Origin: Danio rerio
Lineage: Eukaryota; Chordata; Actinopteri; Cypriniformes; Danionidae
Direction: 5' to 3'
Assembly (NCBI RefSeq): GCF_049306965.1
Contig: NC_133183.1
Coordinates: 20,358,501-20,422,500 of the forward strand
Length of the DNA: 64,000 nt
Every line of letters starts with the position of its first letter. Positions within the stretch are counted from its first letter, which is position 1. Of this stretch, positions 12,947-24,041 are shown piece after piece. The position numbers were made by a program, and so were the translations under genes. The notes below the pieces were generated by a model, which saw nothing but the letters and a program-made list of their open reading frames with translations, searched no databases and had not been told where the DNA came from.

Positions 12947-15900
12947 ATTAATTTAGATTTTTTTATGCACATACAATTTTACCAAATTTAAATTTGGCCT
13001 GCAGTGCTCATAAGCAGAAAACAGGACAAAACATTTGTTTGCAAGTGAAACATTTTGTTTTGTATACCAGCGAAAATGATTTTGAAACCATGCCAACAAA
13101 ATGCTAGCATGTTTACAAAAAAAAAAACATTTGAATTTTTGCTTAAATGGCACTGGGATGTAATATTGTTTACAGTTTGATGGCTTCTACGGTCCTGAGA
13201 GGATGTTTTTTCTATCTTAAAACATAGATCTATAAAAGAAAATGAGGGTAAATCATTAAAAGATACAAAAAAAATACAAAATTTCCATAAGAATGAAGGT
13301 TACTACAGAAAACAGTAACTAATATTGATCTATAAAATTGCTAGCTAAATATCTAATATCTAAATATTAATGCATACTTATGCATAGTCACACCTATATA
13401 GTAGCTTTGAAAATTAACCAATAACAACTAAAAGGTTGTAAAATATAAAAAAAATAAAAATATTTATTTTAAATGTTTGAAAAATTTATTTAAATTCTTA
13501 TTTAAATAAAAAAATCTGATGTGTGATGTGTTAAAAGAAAACTGATGCTCACTGATCTACGGAGTCACAGCTTGATTCTTCAAACAGAAGCTTCTCTAGA
13601 ACACAAGCCTGAACTGCTGCAAGGACACCACAGGGTCCACCCTAATGAAACAATCCCAAACGACCACATGATGACACAAATGTTTGCACACCAAAACCAA
13701 AGTAAATCTGGAATTCAGTACCTTCTTCTGTACAATCCCGTATTTCAAGCCAGGAGTATCTGAAAAGGTAAAACTCTGCTGCTTCCACTCCTCAGTGAAA
13801 CAAGCCATGGAGGAACCAAAGATGATTTCTTTTAGAGCCTGAATTGGATATGACAGCGCAGATATAATATAAAACCGAGCTGATACCACTTAAATTATGG
13901 TTTGAGGAAACTAACAAGATAATGTACTTACAACAGCAGTCATCTGGTCCATGGAAGTCTTGTCCAAACTATATTCTGGCAGGATTTTTCTAGAAATATC
14001 ACACAAGCTCTCTTCATACTCAATGTCATCTGTAAAGATATGAAGCATTTCAGAAGAGTTTGATTTTAAACAATAGGCTATTTTAGGCATAGGTCAGCAG
14101 CAAATCTGTAATGTTACAAGATGAAATATTGAAAGTGAAATACAAAACTGCACTTCAGTTATATTAAAGCAACACAACAGTAATCTGTAGTTGAAATTGG
14201 CTATGATACAAAATGCAATCTGCTGGAGATTTTAGGTGCTCTACCTAAAACCATTTCCAGCACATGGAGGCCATCCAAATTTAGGCTGGGCGCCGAATTC
14301 TTTCTGGAGAAGAAACAATATAAAGGAAACAATAAAAGTTAATAATCACACAGGCTTATCGCAGTTGAGCATGAATACAAACAGCCTTTTTTTGAAATAC
14401 AAAACTGCAGCATCTTAGAGCCATATTGTTTTATATATAAGAGATCTGATACATATAAAATTCATTTATATATTCAAAGCAATGCCTGCAAATCCTGGGC
14501 CCTCTTTTAAATATGGAATACAGAAATGGTTGTGGGTTTCTGTGGGCCCCTAGAATTATTCTCAGCGCACTAGATATGATCTTTGATACATTTCGACAAT
14601 TGATTGAACTAGTATACAACGACATTTCGACAAACAGCAGAATAGGTCTGTGTAACATATTTAGACATTATAAATATTTTTTTACTCACTATTTAAATCT
14701 GTATTTTTTTTTACCTGAATAAATATTTAAACATTATTAAATCGCTACATTTACGGTACCTTAGAAGCTAATTATATTATACAAGTTGAGCTGTGGCTGT
14801 TCATTCCGCTGTGGATTAATAAAGGGACTAAGCCGACAAGAAAATGAATGAATGAATGAATGAATGAATGATTCAATGTAACGTTTGAGCATCGATATAG
14901 CAATGTATGCATCTGCAATAGTCACATCGCAAGATCTGCAATGTTGAGTCTGAATTATGGTTGACCAGGAGCTGCAGAATTGTATTTAATGACTTTATTT
15001 ATATGGAATTTATACAAAAAAAAGTTCTTTCTTACTTCAAATTTTAGCTTTTAGTCTAAATATCTACATTTTAAAGCAGAAACAACATTATTTTACTTGC
15101 CCCAATGACAGATAGTTTTGTTTGTTTTAAGAAAAAACTTGAAAAGGAAAAGTTGAAAGAAAAGTTGAAAACAAAACAATATTTTGACTTGCGCTAAGAG
15201 TTTTTAAATATTTGGGCTAGAAACGAGACAAAACAACAGAAGAAAAGCATTTTTTGCATTGTGTTTATTCAATTTCTGTACCCGAATGCAGTTAGACTCC
15301 ACAGAAAACCATCAAATAATACTATTCAAATTATCATATGAAAATACTCCGTATCGCAATATTAAATCGCAGAATTCCAATATTCTGCATGATGTCTTCT
15401 TTTTTTTAAATTGTCTAGTTTGTAAGTTATTAAAAGTTTGTCTGATGGGTTACTTTATAAATTAATATATTTATCTGTTCAATGAACTGAAGCTTGAAGC
15501 TCAAGACTGTTTGTTGAAGCTTTAGTTTAAATGCAAAGATATATCTTTTCTATCATATCAAGCAAGAATTACATTTGTAGGTTTTATTTTTTACTTTTTA
15601 ATTGCTGGTAGCCACTGTTTTACATTTTATGAAACACCATGGACCAGTTTCAGGTCTTCTTAGTTTCTACTGAAGAAGGTAAAGAAAATACCAAAATAGG
15701 GTATAGCTCGAGTAAATTAACCAAAATAATGATAAAAAAACTGTACTACCCAATGTACTTTTTTATTATCAATGTTTGTTGTTTCTGTACTGTTCAAATA
15801 TTTAGAGTTGTAAATAAGACAACAATTTGTAAGAAAATTAAAAATCTGCAGTTAAATATTATTCTTAAATGACAATCCCACTGTCCCACACTAATTCTAA

Positions 15901-17638
15901 TACATAATGAAGAGACCAAGACAAATTCAAACAAACTCACTGCTTGGCTTTTGTCATCCTCTCATGTCCATCATGGTCAATATTTCCTTTATGTAAATTA
16001 GAAATCGAACTGCTTTCAACTTGAAGAAAAGCTGATGGTTTAGACTTTGTATTTGTAGTATTGAAGCCATTCGTCCAGTTTGATGCTTGCCTGCAATCCT
16101 CCATTGTTTCTATGACAGATGAAGCTGTTTTTCGTGTTGGACGTCTTCTGTTACTTTCCTATGAAAAATGGAATGAAAAAAATTATGTAAAAGCAAAACT
16201 CAAATACTGAAATTAATTACAACATATAATGTCACTTAGATGCAGGATTTGAATTTTGAATGAATTTATTTAAATTTAATAAACCATAATTCATCACCTG
16301 TGAGGAACTGCAAATAGGACCTGCCATAATCCCTCGTCTTATCCTGCTGCCTCTGTTCTTCTGGCTGTCAGTATCTAGAACCTTTGTCTCAGAGAGAAAT
16401 CCCTCTTTAGACATGGTTAAGAGACTATCCCGGCTAGATGATGAAAGGTCCAAACTTGTCTTTGCCTTGTCTTGTCTCTTTTCAGAAGGTGTTTGGGGAG
16501 ACACAATAACCTGTGACACACGGCTGCTTTCAGATAACCTGTGCAAAAGTGAACGTTCGTAGCTGTTAGAGTCTCAAACAAATGAACGTGAAATCTACAG
16601 TAGATTTTAATTATTCAAATACCTTGGATTGTTCGACGAGAGATTGTGCAAACAACTTTCATCTCTCTTAATAGTCTCAGTCATATCTATGGAAGAACTG
16701 GACATGGTTTGATCCAATGCATGTGCTTGAACGTCACCTTGTCGATGACCTTTGGTTTTTCCACCTTCACTCATTCTGTCCTTCACAATCATCTCTAACA
16801 TTGACTTCAAAGGATGCTCTTCTGCCTAAAAATCAAATTACTTTTAAGACCTTTCTGCATTGTTAACATTCTTGATATTTTAAATATGGTTATAAGACAG
16901 TGCTGTGTAGTTGCTGATTTGGTGTAATCTACAATATGTAACGAGATTCTAAAAATGTACAATAAAATTATCCTAAAGTTTTATTTAATAACATACAATT
17001 TAACTTTGAATATTCACAAAATAAACTGCCAATAATAAATCTTAATTTCATGTAAAATAAAAAACACTTGATCCACAATTCTGAACTTGAGGACGAAGAC
17101 TCTAAATATGCATTTTGATGAATTTATTATTAGCTTTAAATCAACTCATAAACCAACAGTGTTTAACCCTTTAATAGGCAGTGTAATAAGCATTATTTGT
17201 AGTCATCGACAAACTTCAATTTGTAAGTAATCAACCCAGCACTGTATGCTGATCAATTTGATACCTTATTCTTTTTGTAAAGGCCCTCAAGATGAAGTAT
17301 ACTCCGCAGGTCTGATCTGTTATTGACGCTTGAATGAGTTCGTGGAAGTTCTTCATCCATGCAAGCTATGGTTTTCTTGAGGCCCTGCAAAAACATTTCA
17401 TGATTCATTCAGAAGTATGCGATATGCATTTCATTCCAGTAACTAACGTTACTAAAGTAGCACAGGAACAGTGTTGTAGTTAGCCAATGAGTCAAAGTAC
17501 AATGTTTACAGTTTAATACAATGTTTTCGTTGAAATAGAATTAGTCTGTTAAAAAAACACAAGTCTGTTGCCTACCTTTCGGCTGAGATATTCCCGTACT
17601 AGAGACGCAGAAACATCCTCCACATCTTTGCCCATCAT
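7889..17638 (-). CDS. mindy4: MINDY4-type deubiquitinase, 18 coding exons
   Basis: Predicted cysteine deubiquitinase of the MINDY (FAM188) family, which prefers K48-linked chains. Exons: 17576-17638, 17265-17384, 16623-16825, 16298-16538, 15941-16158, 14245-14303, 13932-14029, 13722-13838, 13553-13641, 12035-12136, 11891-11954, 11716-11781, 11270-11337, 11121-11184, 8567-8728, 8307-8487, 8047-8134, 7889-7937. All use GT-AG sites and their phases join without a stop, giving about 683 aa (human about 757). Residues 8-32 look like a LisH motif. Residues 62-320 are a low-complexity linker. The catalytic region starts near 335: Gln371 and Cys377 in VQKKGGPCGV and His598 in SESHFSVLF match the family's catalytic residues. 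The C-terminus WNDTDPIL matches the human end. Two adjacent ATGs open exon 1; either could start. Nothing looks broken. Weakest point: the exact donor of exon 16. Confidence 0.93.
8135..8306 (-). other. mindy4 intron 16 (short)
   Basis: 172 bp intron between the exon carrying the catalytic His and the exon encoding the acidic [18 protein letters not shown] segment. Donor GTGAGT, acceptor AACAG. An earlier GT in ACAGTCT would put the next exon out of frame, so the GTGAGT site is preferred. Confidence 0.75.
9230..10110. mobile_element. hAT-superfamily non-autonomous element in mindy4 intron 14
   Basis: 881 bp bounded by TAGAGCTGTGCAC on the left and GACACCCCTA on the right, imperfect inverted TAGGG-type termini. 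It is flanked by a perfect 8 bp target-site duplication ttctacag (9222-9229 and 10111-10118), the length hAT transposases make. It carries a (TG)n and GA-rich microsatellite block near the middle. No transposase frame. Confidence 0.88.
9741..9832. repeat. (TG)n microsatellite followed by a GA-rich purine tract
   Basis: About 21 TG units (9741-9782) followed by about 50 nt of AG-rich sequence. It lies within the hAT element at 9230-10110. Cys-Val frames across it are artefacts. Confidence 0.95.
10780..10985. mobile_element. AGGGATCACCC-type short element fragment
   Basis: The left end taaagggatcacccaaaaaatga and internal stretches (catcatttactcattctccac, gttgaacacaaagaaagat) belong to the same abundant family as 2389-2675. 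The right end is poorly preserved. Located in mindy4 intron 14. Confidence 0.55.
12396..12795. mobile_element. TTAA-flanked short DNA element (AGTCCCCATGAA terminus)
   Basis: 400 bp with termini agtccccatgaa and ttcgaggatact as imperfect inverted repeats and TTAA on both sides (12392-12395, 12796-12799). Sequence at the ends is related to the element at 26702-27159. It lies in mindy4 intron 9. Confidence 0.65.
12880..12943. repeat. (AT)n microsatellite
   Basis: About 32 AT units in mindy4 intron 9, close to the TTAA element at 12396-12795. Length is likely variable between individuals. Confidence 0.95.
14790..14871 (+). mobile_element. DANA SINE, 5'-truncated 3' tail
   Basis: Only the 3' end is present: ttcattccgctgtgg then attaataaagggactaagc and a (GAAT)n tail. 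The usual gcgaccccag segment is missing between them. It lies in mindy4 intron 5, joined to a decayed fragment of the AATATATCG family at about 14875-15370. Confidence 0.8.
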
Positions 17639-17900
17639 AGATCACAACACAGCGGTGCTGAGATAACGTTATAGCTAGCAAACTTGCTAGCTCCAGGTGT
17701 AAACAACACCAAACTACACACACTTCAAATACTGTTGGACAAAATATAGGTCATAATTTCATCATACAGCATTTCAGCTTGGAATTTTATTTATTTGTAT
17801 TTTTAGGGGATAAATTCTATGATAAGGTAAGGATAGCTGCGACGCTTGCTAACTAGCGGTCTAGCTTTTCGCCTTGTTGCTATAGTTACCAGCAAAATGT
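17268..17900 (-). promoter_or_regulatory. mindy4 5' region with X-box-like site
   Basis: Upstream of the start codon at 17638, the minus strand reads GTAACTATAGCAAC at 17889-17876. This fits the RFX X-box consensus GTNRCCNNRGYAAC at all but one position (T for the second C). The nearer flank also contains a perfect 9-bp inverted repeat with a 2-nt spacer, AGCTAGCAA-AC-TTGCTAGCT (17673-17692). No TATA box is evident. The interval given also includes exons 1-2. The transcription start is not visible from sequence. Confidence 0.4.
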
Positions 17901-18299
17901 TGGTGAATGCATGGATAATGACGCAGCTGCGCCTCCGTGCGGATAAAACACGTTACGTATTTTGACGTATTTACAGATTCTTTTCACTTTACTTTACACT
18001 TCTCGGTTTATTTCATGACACAAGTGAAAAGTGGCTACAAAAATCTATTTCAATGTAAGGTTGGAGAATATCCTGTTCTAGCGACAGCCAAATGGAAAAG
18101 CTGTTTTAATTTTTCATCAATGGTAAGGTCATCTCATATATGCTAATAATAATGTTTACACTTTTATTTAAAGAATTGAAATGATAGGTAAAATATCTTG
18201 CAGAAATACACGCACTGATAAACCTAATACAAATCCATATTTGAGCTGGTTCAAAAAAGCGTTTTAAGAAGGAAATTAATTTGCCAGATCTGTCTCATT

Positions 18300-19053
18300 T
18301 ACTCTGACCGGCCACTTTATTAGGTACACCTGTCCAATTGCTAATAAAAAGTATCCAGTGAGCGGCAGTTCTGTGGGAGCAAATGCCTTGTTTATGCCAG
18401 AGGTCAGAGGAGAATGGCCAGACTGGTTCGAGCTGATAGAAAGGCAACAGTAACTCAAATAACCACTCGTTACAACCGAGGTATGCTGAAGAGCATCTCT
18501 GAACAACAAGTCAACTTGAGGCGGATGGGCGCTACAGCAGCAGAAGACCACATCGGGTGCCACTCCTATCCAAGAAATTGAGGCTACAATTCGCACAGGC
18601 TTAACAAAATTGGACAATAGAAGATTGCCTGATCTGATGAGTCTTGATTTCTGCCGCAACATTTGTATGGTAGGGTCAGAATTTGGCATCAACAACATGA
18701 AAGCATGGATCCATCCTGCCTTGTATCAATGGTTCAGGCTGGTGGTCATCTCAAACTAGTTTCTTGAACGTGACAATGAGTTCACTGTACTCAAATGGAC
18801 TCCACAGTCACCCGATCTCAATCCATTAGAGCTCCTTTAGGATTTGATGGAACGGGAGATTCGCATCATGAATGTGCAGCTGACAAATCTGCAACTGTGT
18901 GATGCTATTATGTCAATATGGACCAAAATCTCTGACAAAATATTTCCAGTACCTTGTTAAATCTATGCCATGAAGGATTAAGGCAGTTCTGAAGGCAAAA
19001 GGCAGTCCAACAAGGTACTAGTAAGGTGAACCTAATAAAGTGGCCGGTGAGTG
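18300..19053. mobile_element. Degenerate Tc1/mariner-like transposon
   Basis: Inverted termini built on CACTCACCGGCCACTTTATTAGGTACACC, left near 18300 and right ending 19053, followed by TA. The interior reads on the plus strand as a decayed Tc1-type transposase with many stops (recognisable NSHRLNKIGQ-, SDES- and MDSTVTRSQS-like pieces). It sits between the mindy4 start and the nexn 3' end, about 75 bp from the nexn polyadenylation signal. A related, internally deleted copy is at about 40185-40550. Confidence 0.8.
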
Positions 19054-19143
19054 TATATGCTATGAGTGCAAGACCCCTTATAGAGTCTTTTCACAGAAAA
19101 AAAGTAACATAAAAACAGCCAACACCACTCAAAGTTGATGAAT

Positions 19144-19149
19144 TTTATT
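19144..19149 (-). terminator. nexn polyadenylation hexamer AATAAA
   Basis: AATAAA on the minus strand about 640 nt past the nexn stop. The downstream sequence becomes GT-rich (ttgagtggtgttgg), as expected for a cleavage region. This sets the 3' UTR at roughly 19125-19791. Confidence 0.7.
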
Positions 19150-19791
19150 AGAATTTTGTACATACCACAAACATTCTGCCTAAAACCTAAAGTCACATCT
19201 TGCTAGCCTACATACACAGTCCATACATTACCTTAACTACATTGTAATTTGAAACATAAAAACATTTGGGGTTATCAAAGCTCCATGTGTACATTTTTAC
19301 TCAAAACTGTCAAACTCAGATCACAATGTGGAAAAAACAAACATCTGAGCCTGAACAGAGGTGCTTAACGGAATTTTAAAAATGTAACCACAGCCCCATT
19401 TACAGACACTAAATCAAACTAAAGTTACTTCTCATTCATTCAATAACGTAGGTATGAAAACCTTCCTCAGCATCACAGTGGGTATATGTCGTTCATGATA
19501 AAATGTATTTAACTAGGTTCAACTATGCTACGTTTGAAGACCATGGGAACGGTATCTGTGTTTTGGCACAAATTCATCCCAAATACGGAGTTTTTTTTTG
19601 TTTTGTTAACAGTAAGTGCAGCATCTAATGTAAACAACAGATTGCACTTCATCATTGAGCGTATCTTTGGGAGGAATGGCAAAAAAAAAAAAAAGAAACA
19701 CCGCTCCTTCCTCCTCGGTTTTTGGCCCTACCGTGAGAAATGAACTTTAGAAAAGGAAAAAAAGTCTGGGAAAGTCCAGAGAAGGAGAGCA

Positions 19792-22700
19792 TCAGTAGTC
19801 CTCAGCTGGAAAGAGAAAGACAACGAGACAGAGAGACACAGTTTGATTAAGAAGAAGAAGAAGAGGAACCGAGTTGAAATGAAGCATGCGATCCATTCAT
19901 GGTTAGTGACGCCATAGGAAATCCCAGCATGCAGTTGGTTAGTTGACACGGAGAGCAGCTTACTTTCAATGGTAAGAATGCAGGTGCTGGCGGCGGTGCC
20001 TCGGCTGTTGACGGCTTTGCACATGTACTCTCCTTCATCCTCCGGGAACGTTTCCGGCAGGTACAGGCAGTAGGTTTCACCTCTTTCGATGTACTGATAA
20101 TCTTCAGAGTCTGGCAGCGGCTCACCCTCAAACCACCAGGTGACCTCTGGTTTGGGTTCCCCCGTGATCTTCACTGTAAACCGCACAGGCTCAGCGTCAA
20201 CCACAGACTGGTTCTTCAGGGGCTTTTTGAACCACGGAGCACCCGACCTGGCATGGTCCTCTTCGTCCTCGTAGGCAGCAGACCCATTGATAATACTTCC
20301 CTCTTCTTCCTCCTCTTCGTCCTTTTTCTGACAAGACACATGACAAAGTGTTTCACACTGGGAAAAAATACAGCACAACAACAGAAATCACAGGCATGCA
20401 GCTTTGTCATGCATTATTGTTGACATCATGTCCATGCAGGTCCGCCATTTAGCTCTTAAACAAAGCAGCCCAAGAGAGGTTTACTTTTTGGAGAGCGGCG
20501 TCAATTTCCTGTTGCTCGAATTGCATCCTTTGTAATTTCTGCTCTTCGATTTTTCTCTTCTGCTCCTCTTCTCGGGCCTTTGCCATTTGTTCGAACCGTG
20601 CACGCATGTCCACTTTCTGTCTGAACGGGACGTCTTCTGCTTTAGCTGGGGATGTTTTGTCCTCATCTTCATCCTGTGGAAGAACGAGGAAAACTCTTCA
20701 TTTCAAAGCTCTTTAGCTTGAATTAAAAACTGAGGCATTCCCTTGTTCTTTTACCTCCTGACAGCGCTCAGCCTCTCTCTCCTTGATTTGCTCATCAATT
20801 TCTTTCCGTCTTGCTCGCTCCTCTTCGATCTTTTTCTGGATCTCCTCCTCTGTGAGCTGCTTGATCTTCTCAAATTTGGATTTCAGGCTTTTGGCCTGGA
20901 TGGAGCCAGTTCGCTTTAACTTGGTTAGCTCCTCGTACTCTGCGCTCACCACCTCAGAGCTTTCATTAATCTCCTCCTGAATCAAAGCACGGGAATTTTA
21001 ATAATAAACACATAAGCAAGTTGAAAAGTGAATGATTAATTGATTGGCAAAGCTGACCTCGCCCATCTCTTGTCTCAACTGTTCAAACTCTTTCTTCTCC
21101 ATCTCCATTTTCTGCCGTCTGGCCTCCTGCTTGCGCTTGCGCTCTGTCTCCTCCTTCATCTTCAGCATCTCCTCAAAGTTGATCTCAAGCTTTCCTGGGT
21201 GCAATCCTTCCTGTGACTCCGTGCGCACCAGAGTTTCATCCTCATCCAGCACCTATAAGAACAAGACACACTTCATCAGTGAATGGCGTGTACTGTGATT
21301 TTTACAGATTGTTTATGCAAACAGTGTTTTTCAGAATAGGAACTGAACATGCCAATGTGTTATTAAAACAAGCGTGAAATACAATGTGCAAAGCTAACAG
21401 GAAATGTTTTCAAAATACAATATTCTGCCAAAGTTGTCAAAGTTTTCAACAACGATTCTTCTGGTAACAATTACAGAATGTTTATCCAGAGTACTCTGGC
21501 CTTTAATAATAGTTCTCAAAATGTTATGACAAAAACATTATTTATGGGCATTTCATGGAGCTTTTTTCTGAAACATTTAGTTAGACTCTCATCTAACATT
21601 TTCTAAATGTTAAAACTTACTTACAGAACTTGTTCAGAGACCATTTAAATGTAAGATTGCCATATTATTAACTATGCATTTCTAAAATGGAGTGTTTACT
21701 CAATTTACATTTAAAATTGCAATATACACATTGCAAATTGTAAATATACACATATATTGCAAAAATCTGATATTACAATATTTAAATTTTCTGCGATAAA
21801 TATTTTTCATATGAATTAGGGATGTCGCGAGACCATTCATTCACATTTCGATACTATACCAGCTGAAGTATCATGATACTAAGTAGTATTGTAATACTGT
21901 ATTTCATAACTCAAATCTATGAAATAAAGAAACTTGTCAGAAATATTATATTTTATATGTTGTAATACTTGAATTGAATTCATAAGTCCCTTATTATCGA
22001 GAAAAAAAAAAAAAGAATTTGCACATCACTTCACCTAAAATGCATTAGTTGTTTATTTTGTAGATAACTGACCAACATAAAAATACATTAAAATAAAGAT
22101 AGAAATTATACAGAATGAAATTCGTTACAAAAAGAGGAAATTAGGCTATATGAAGTGGTCAAAAATAGTTTATATGAAGTGGTCAAAAATAGTTTCAATG
22201 TTGCTCTTTTGGGTTTTTCATCTATTGTTTTTTTTTTCAGGTAAGAATCCAAAGTAATTCAGAATTTCACTTTGTGAGTTGTTCTTTTAAAGAGATTGTC
22301 GTGGTTGTTGTAGCTGCTAAATCTTATCGACAGGAACAATAATGAACTGATCAGATGTGCGTTCCAACTGAAGCGTCAGAAAATGTGCAGCTGGCTACCT
22401 CAAAAGGTGTGAATTCCACACAGTTTTGCAACCTTAAAGTGCTCCACAGACTATTCAAATAAAATGGTCTTTTGTTGCACAAGCATGTGAGCATTTTAGA
22501 GACTTTCCACATGCAACATTTTCTATTGTAGATAGACCGTTAATGACGATACTACCATTTGCAATTTAAAGTGGCACCTGCTGTATTTTGGAGCCATAAT
22601 ATCACGATACTACAATAGTACCGGTAAATCGTGCAACCCTAATATGAATACAGTTTCACATGTCAGTTTGAATAGCACTACTTGATGCTTTTTCTGGAGA

Positions 22701-23979
22701 GTCTACCAGTATTAAGCTACAGAAATTGAATAATAAAAATGCAAAAAGAAAAAAATCTTACTTTGTTTTGTCTCGTTTCTAGTCTAAATATAAAAAAAAA
22801 AGAAAAAAGAAAAAGACCAAGTAAAATATTATTTCGTTTTCATCATCAAAAGAAATAAGTGGGGAAAAAAGAGTTTTTTGCTTGTTTTAAGGAAATTATC
22901 TGCCAGTGCACAGGGTAAGTGAAATTTGTTTTCGCTTTAAAATGTACTGTAGATATTTAGACTAGAAACAAGACAACATTTTCAGGTAAGAATTTTTTTT
23001 TTTTTTGCATAAATCATATAAATGTCATAAAAATACTGTAATTAAATACAGTTGTGTAGCTCCTGGTCAACTACAATTCAGACTGGACATTGCATATACT
23101 TGTGATGTGACTATTGCAGCACTTTGTGATATCAATGCTGAAACGATATATTGTGCAGCCATAATTTAAACATTCAGAGAACATTCAGAAATAATGTTTT
23201 GATAACTTAAAAATGCTCTCTGAATATGTTTTTGTGTTTGTGGTAATTATTTTATAGGGTTGTGTAAAATGTAGTATTTAAGAATCGACATGTTTGAAAT
23301 TGAAATCCATACCAGAAAGAAAAATGAACTGAAACAGTTAATCATTAAGATGACGTGACGTTTCTGTCTTTAATCAGTTAAAACATAAAAATCGTGATTG
23401 CCTGGTGCAAAGCACTATAGCTTATCACTCAGTCTGTGACTATTAGCAAAGACAAAACTCACAAAGCAAAATGAGACAAATAAATGCTAAAGTAAATTAG
23501 TGAGTAATGAATGCTATGTAAATGACCCTTTTCAGACTTGTTTAGTAAGAAAACAGTTGAATTTTAATGTCAAAGCTTCACTATTTATGCACTGTAATCA
23601 GTCATTGTAGCAATGCTTCTCTTTATCAGGATGTCAGATTCTGTTTGATAAAAAGATTCTTACTTCTTTATCTCCACATCCAGTCATATTATCCTGATCC
23701 ACTCCAGGGCTCTTAAAGACACAACGTGAAAAGCATAACAAACAAGCACTGCAGCAGGTATACCATGTGAGCACACTGGTCATTTAAATATGAGTTATGC
23801 TTACATTAATATATATACTGTCGTTAGAGTCCTAAAGTAAGTTAATGTGCTGAAATGGACAATGGTTATGAGCTATTAGCTAAATCACATGTGCTCAATG
23901 ATATAAATATTATGAGCAGATTAAATTACAATAAGCATGCATAGCCTTGAAAAAAATGTTTAAACTATTGTTATTATTA

Positions 23980-24041
<62 letters not shown>

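Noticed and set aside
18276-18698. 140-codon minus-strand frame
   Set aside because: It lies across the terminus and body of a degenerate Tc1-like copy, antisense to the transposase remnant.
20998-21057. Continuation of nexn exon 11 ([11 protein letters not shown])
   Set aside because: The GTCAGC donor gives the conserved QEMGE-EEINE join; the continuation is intron.
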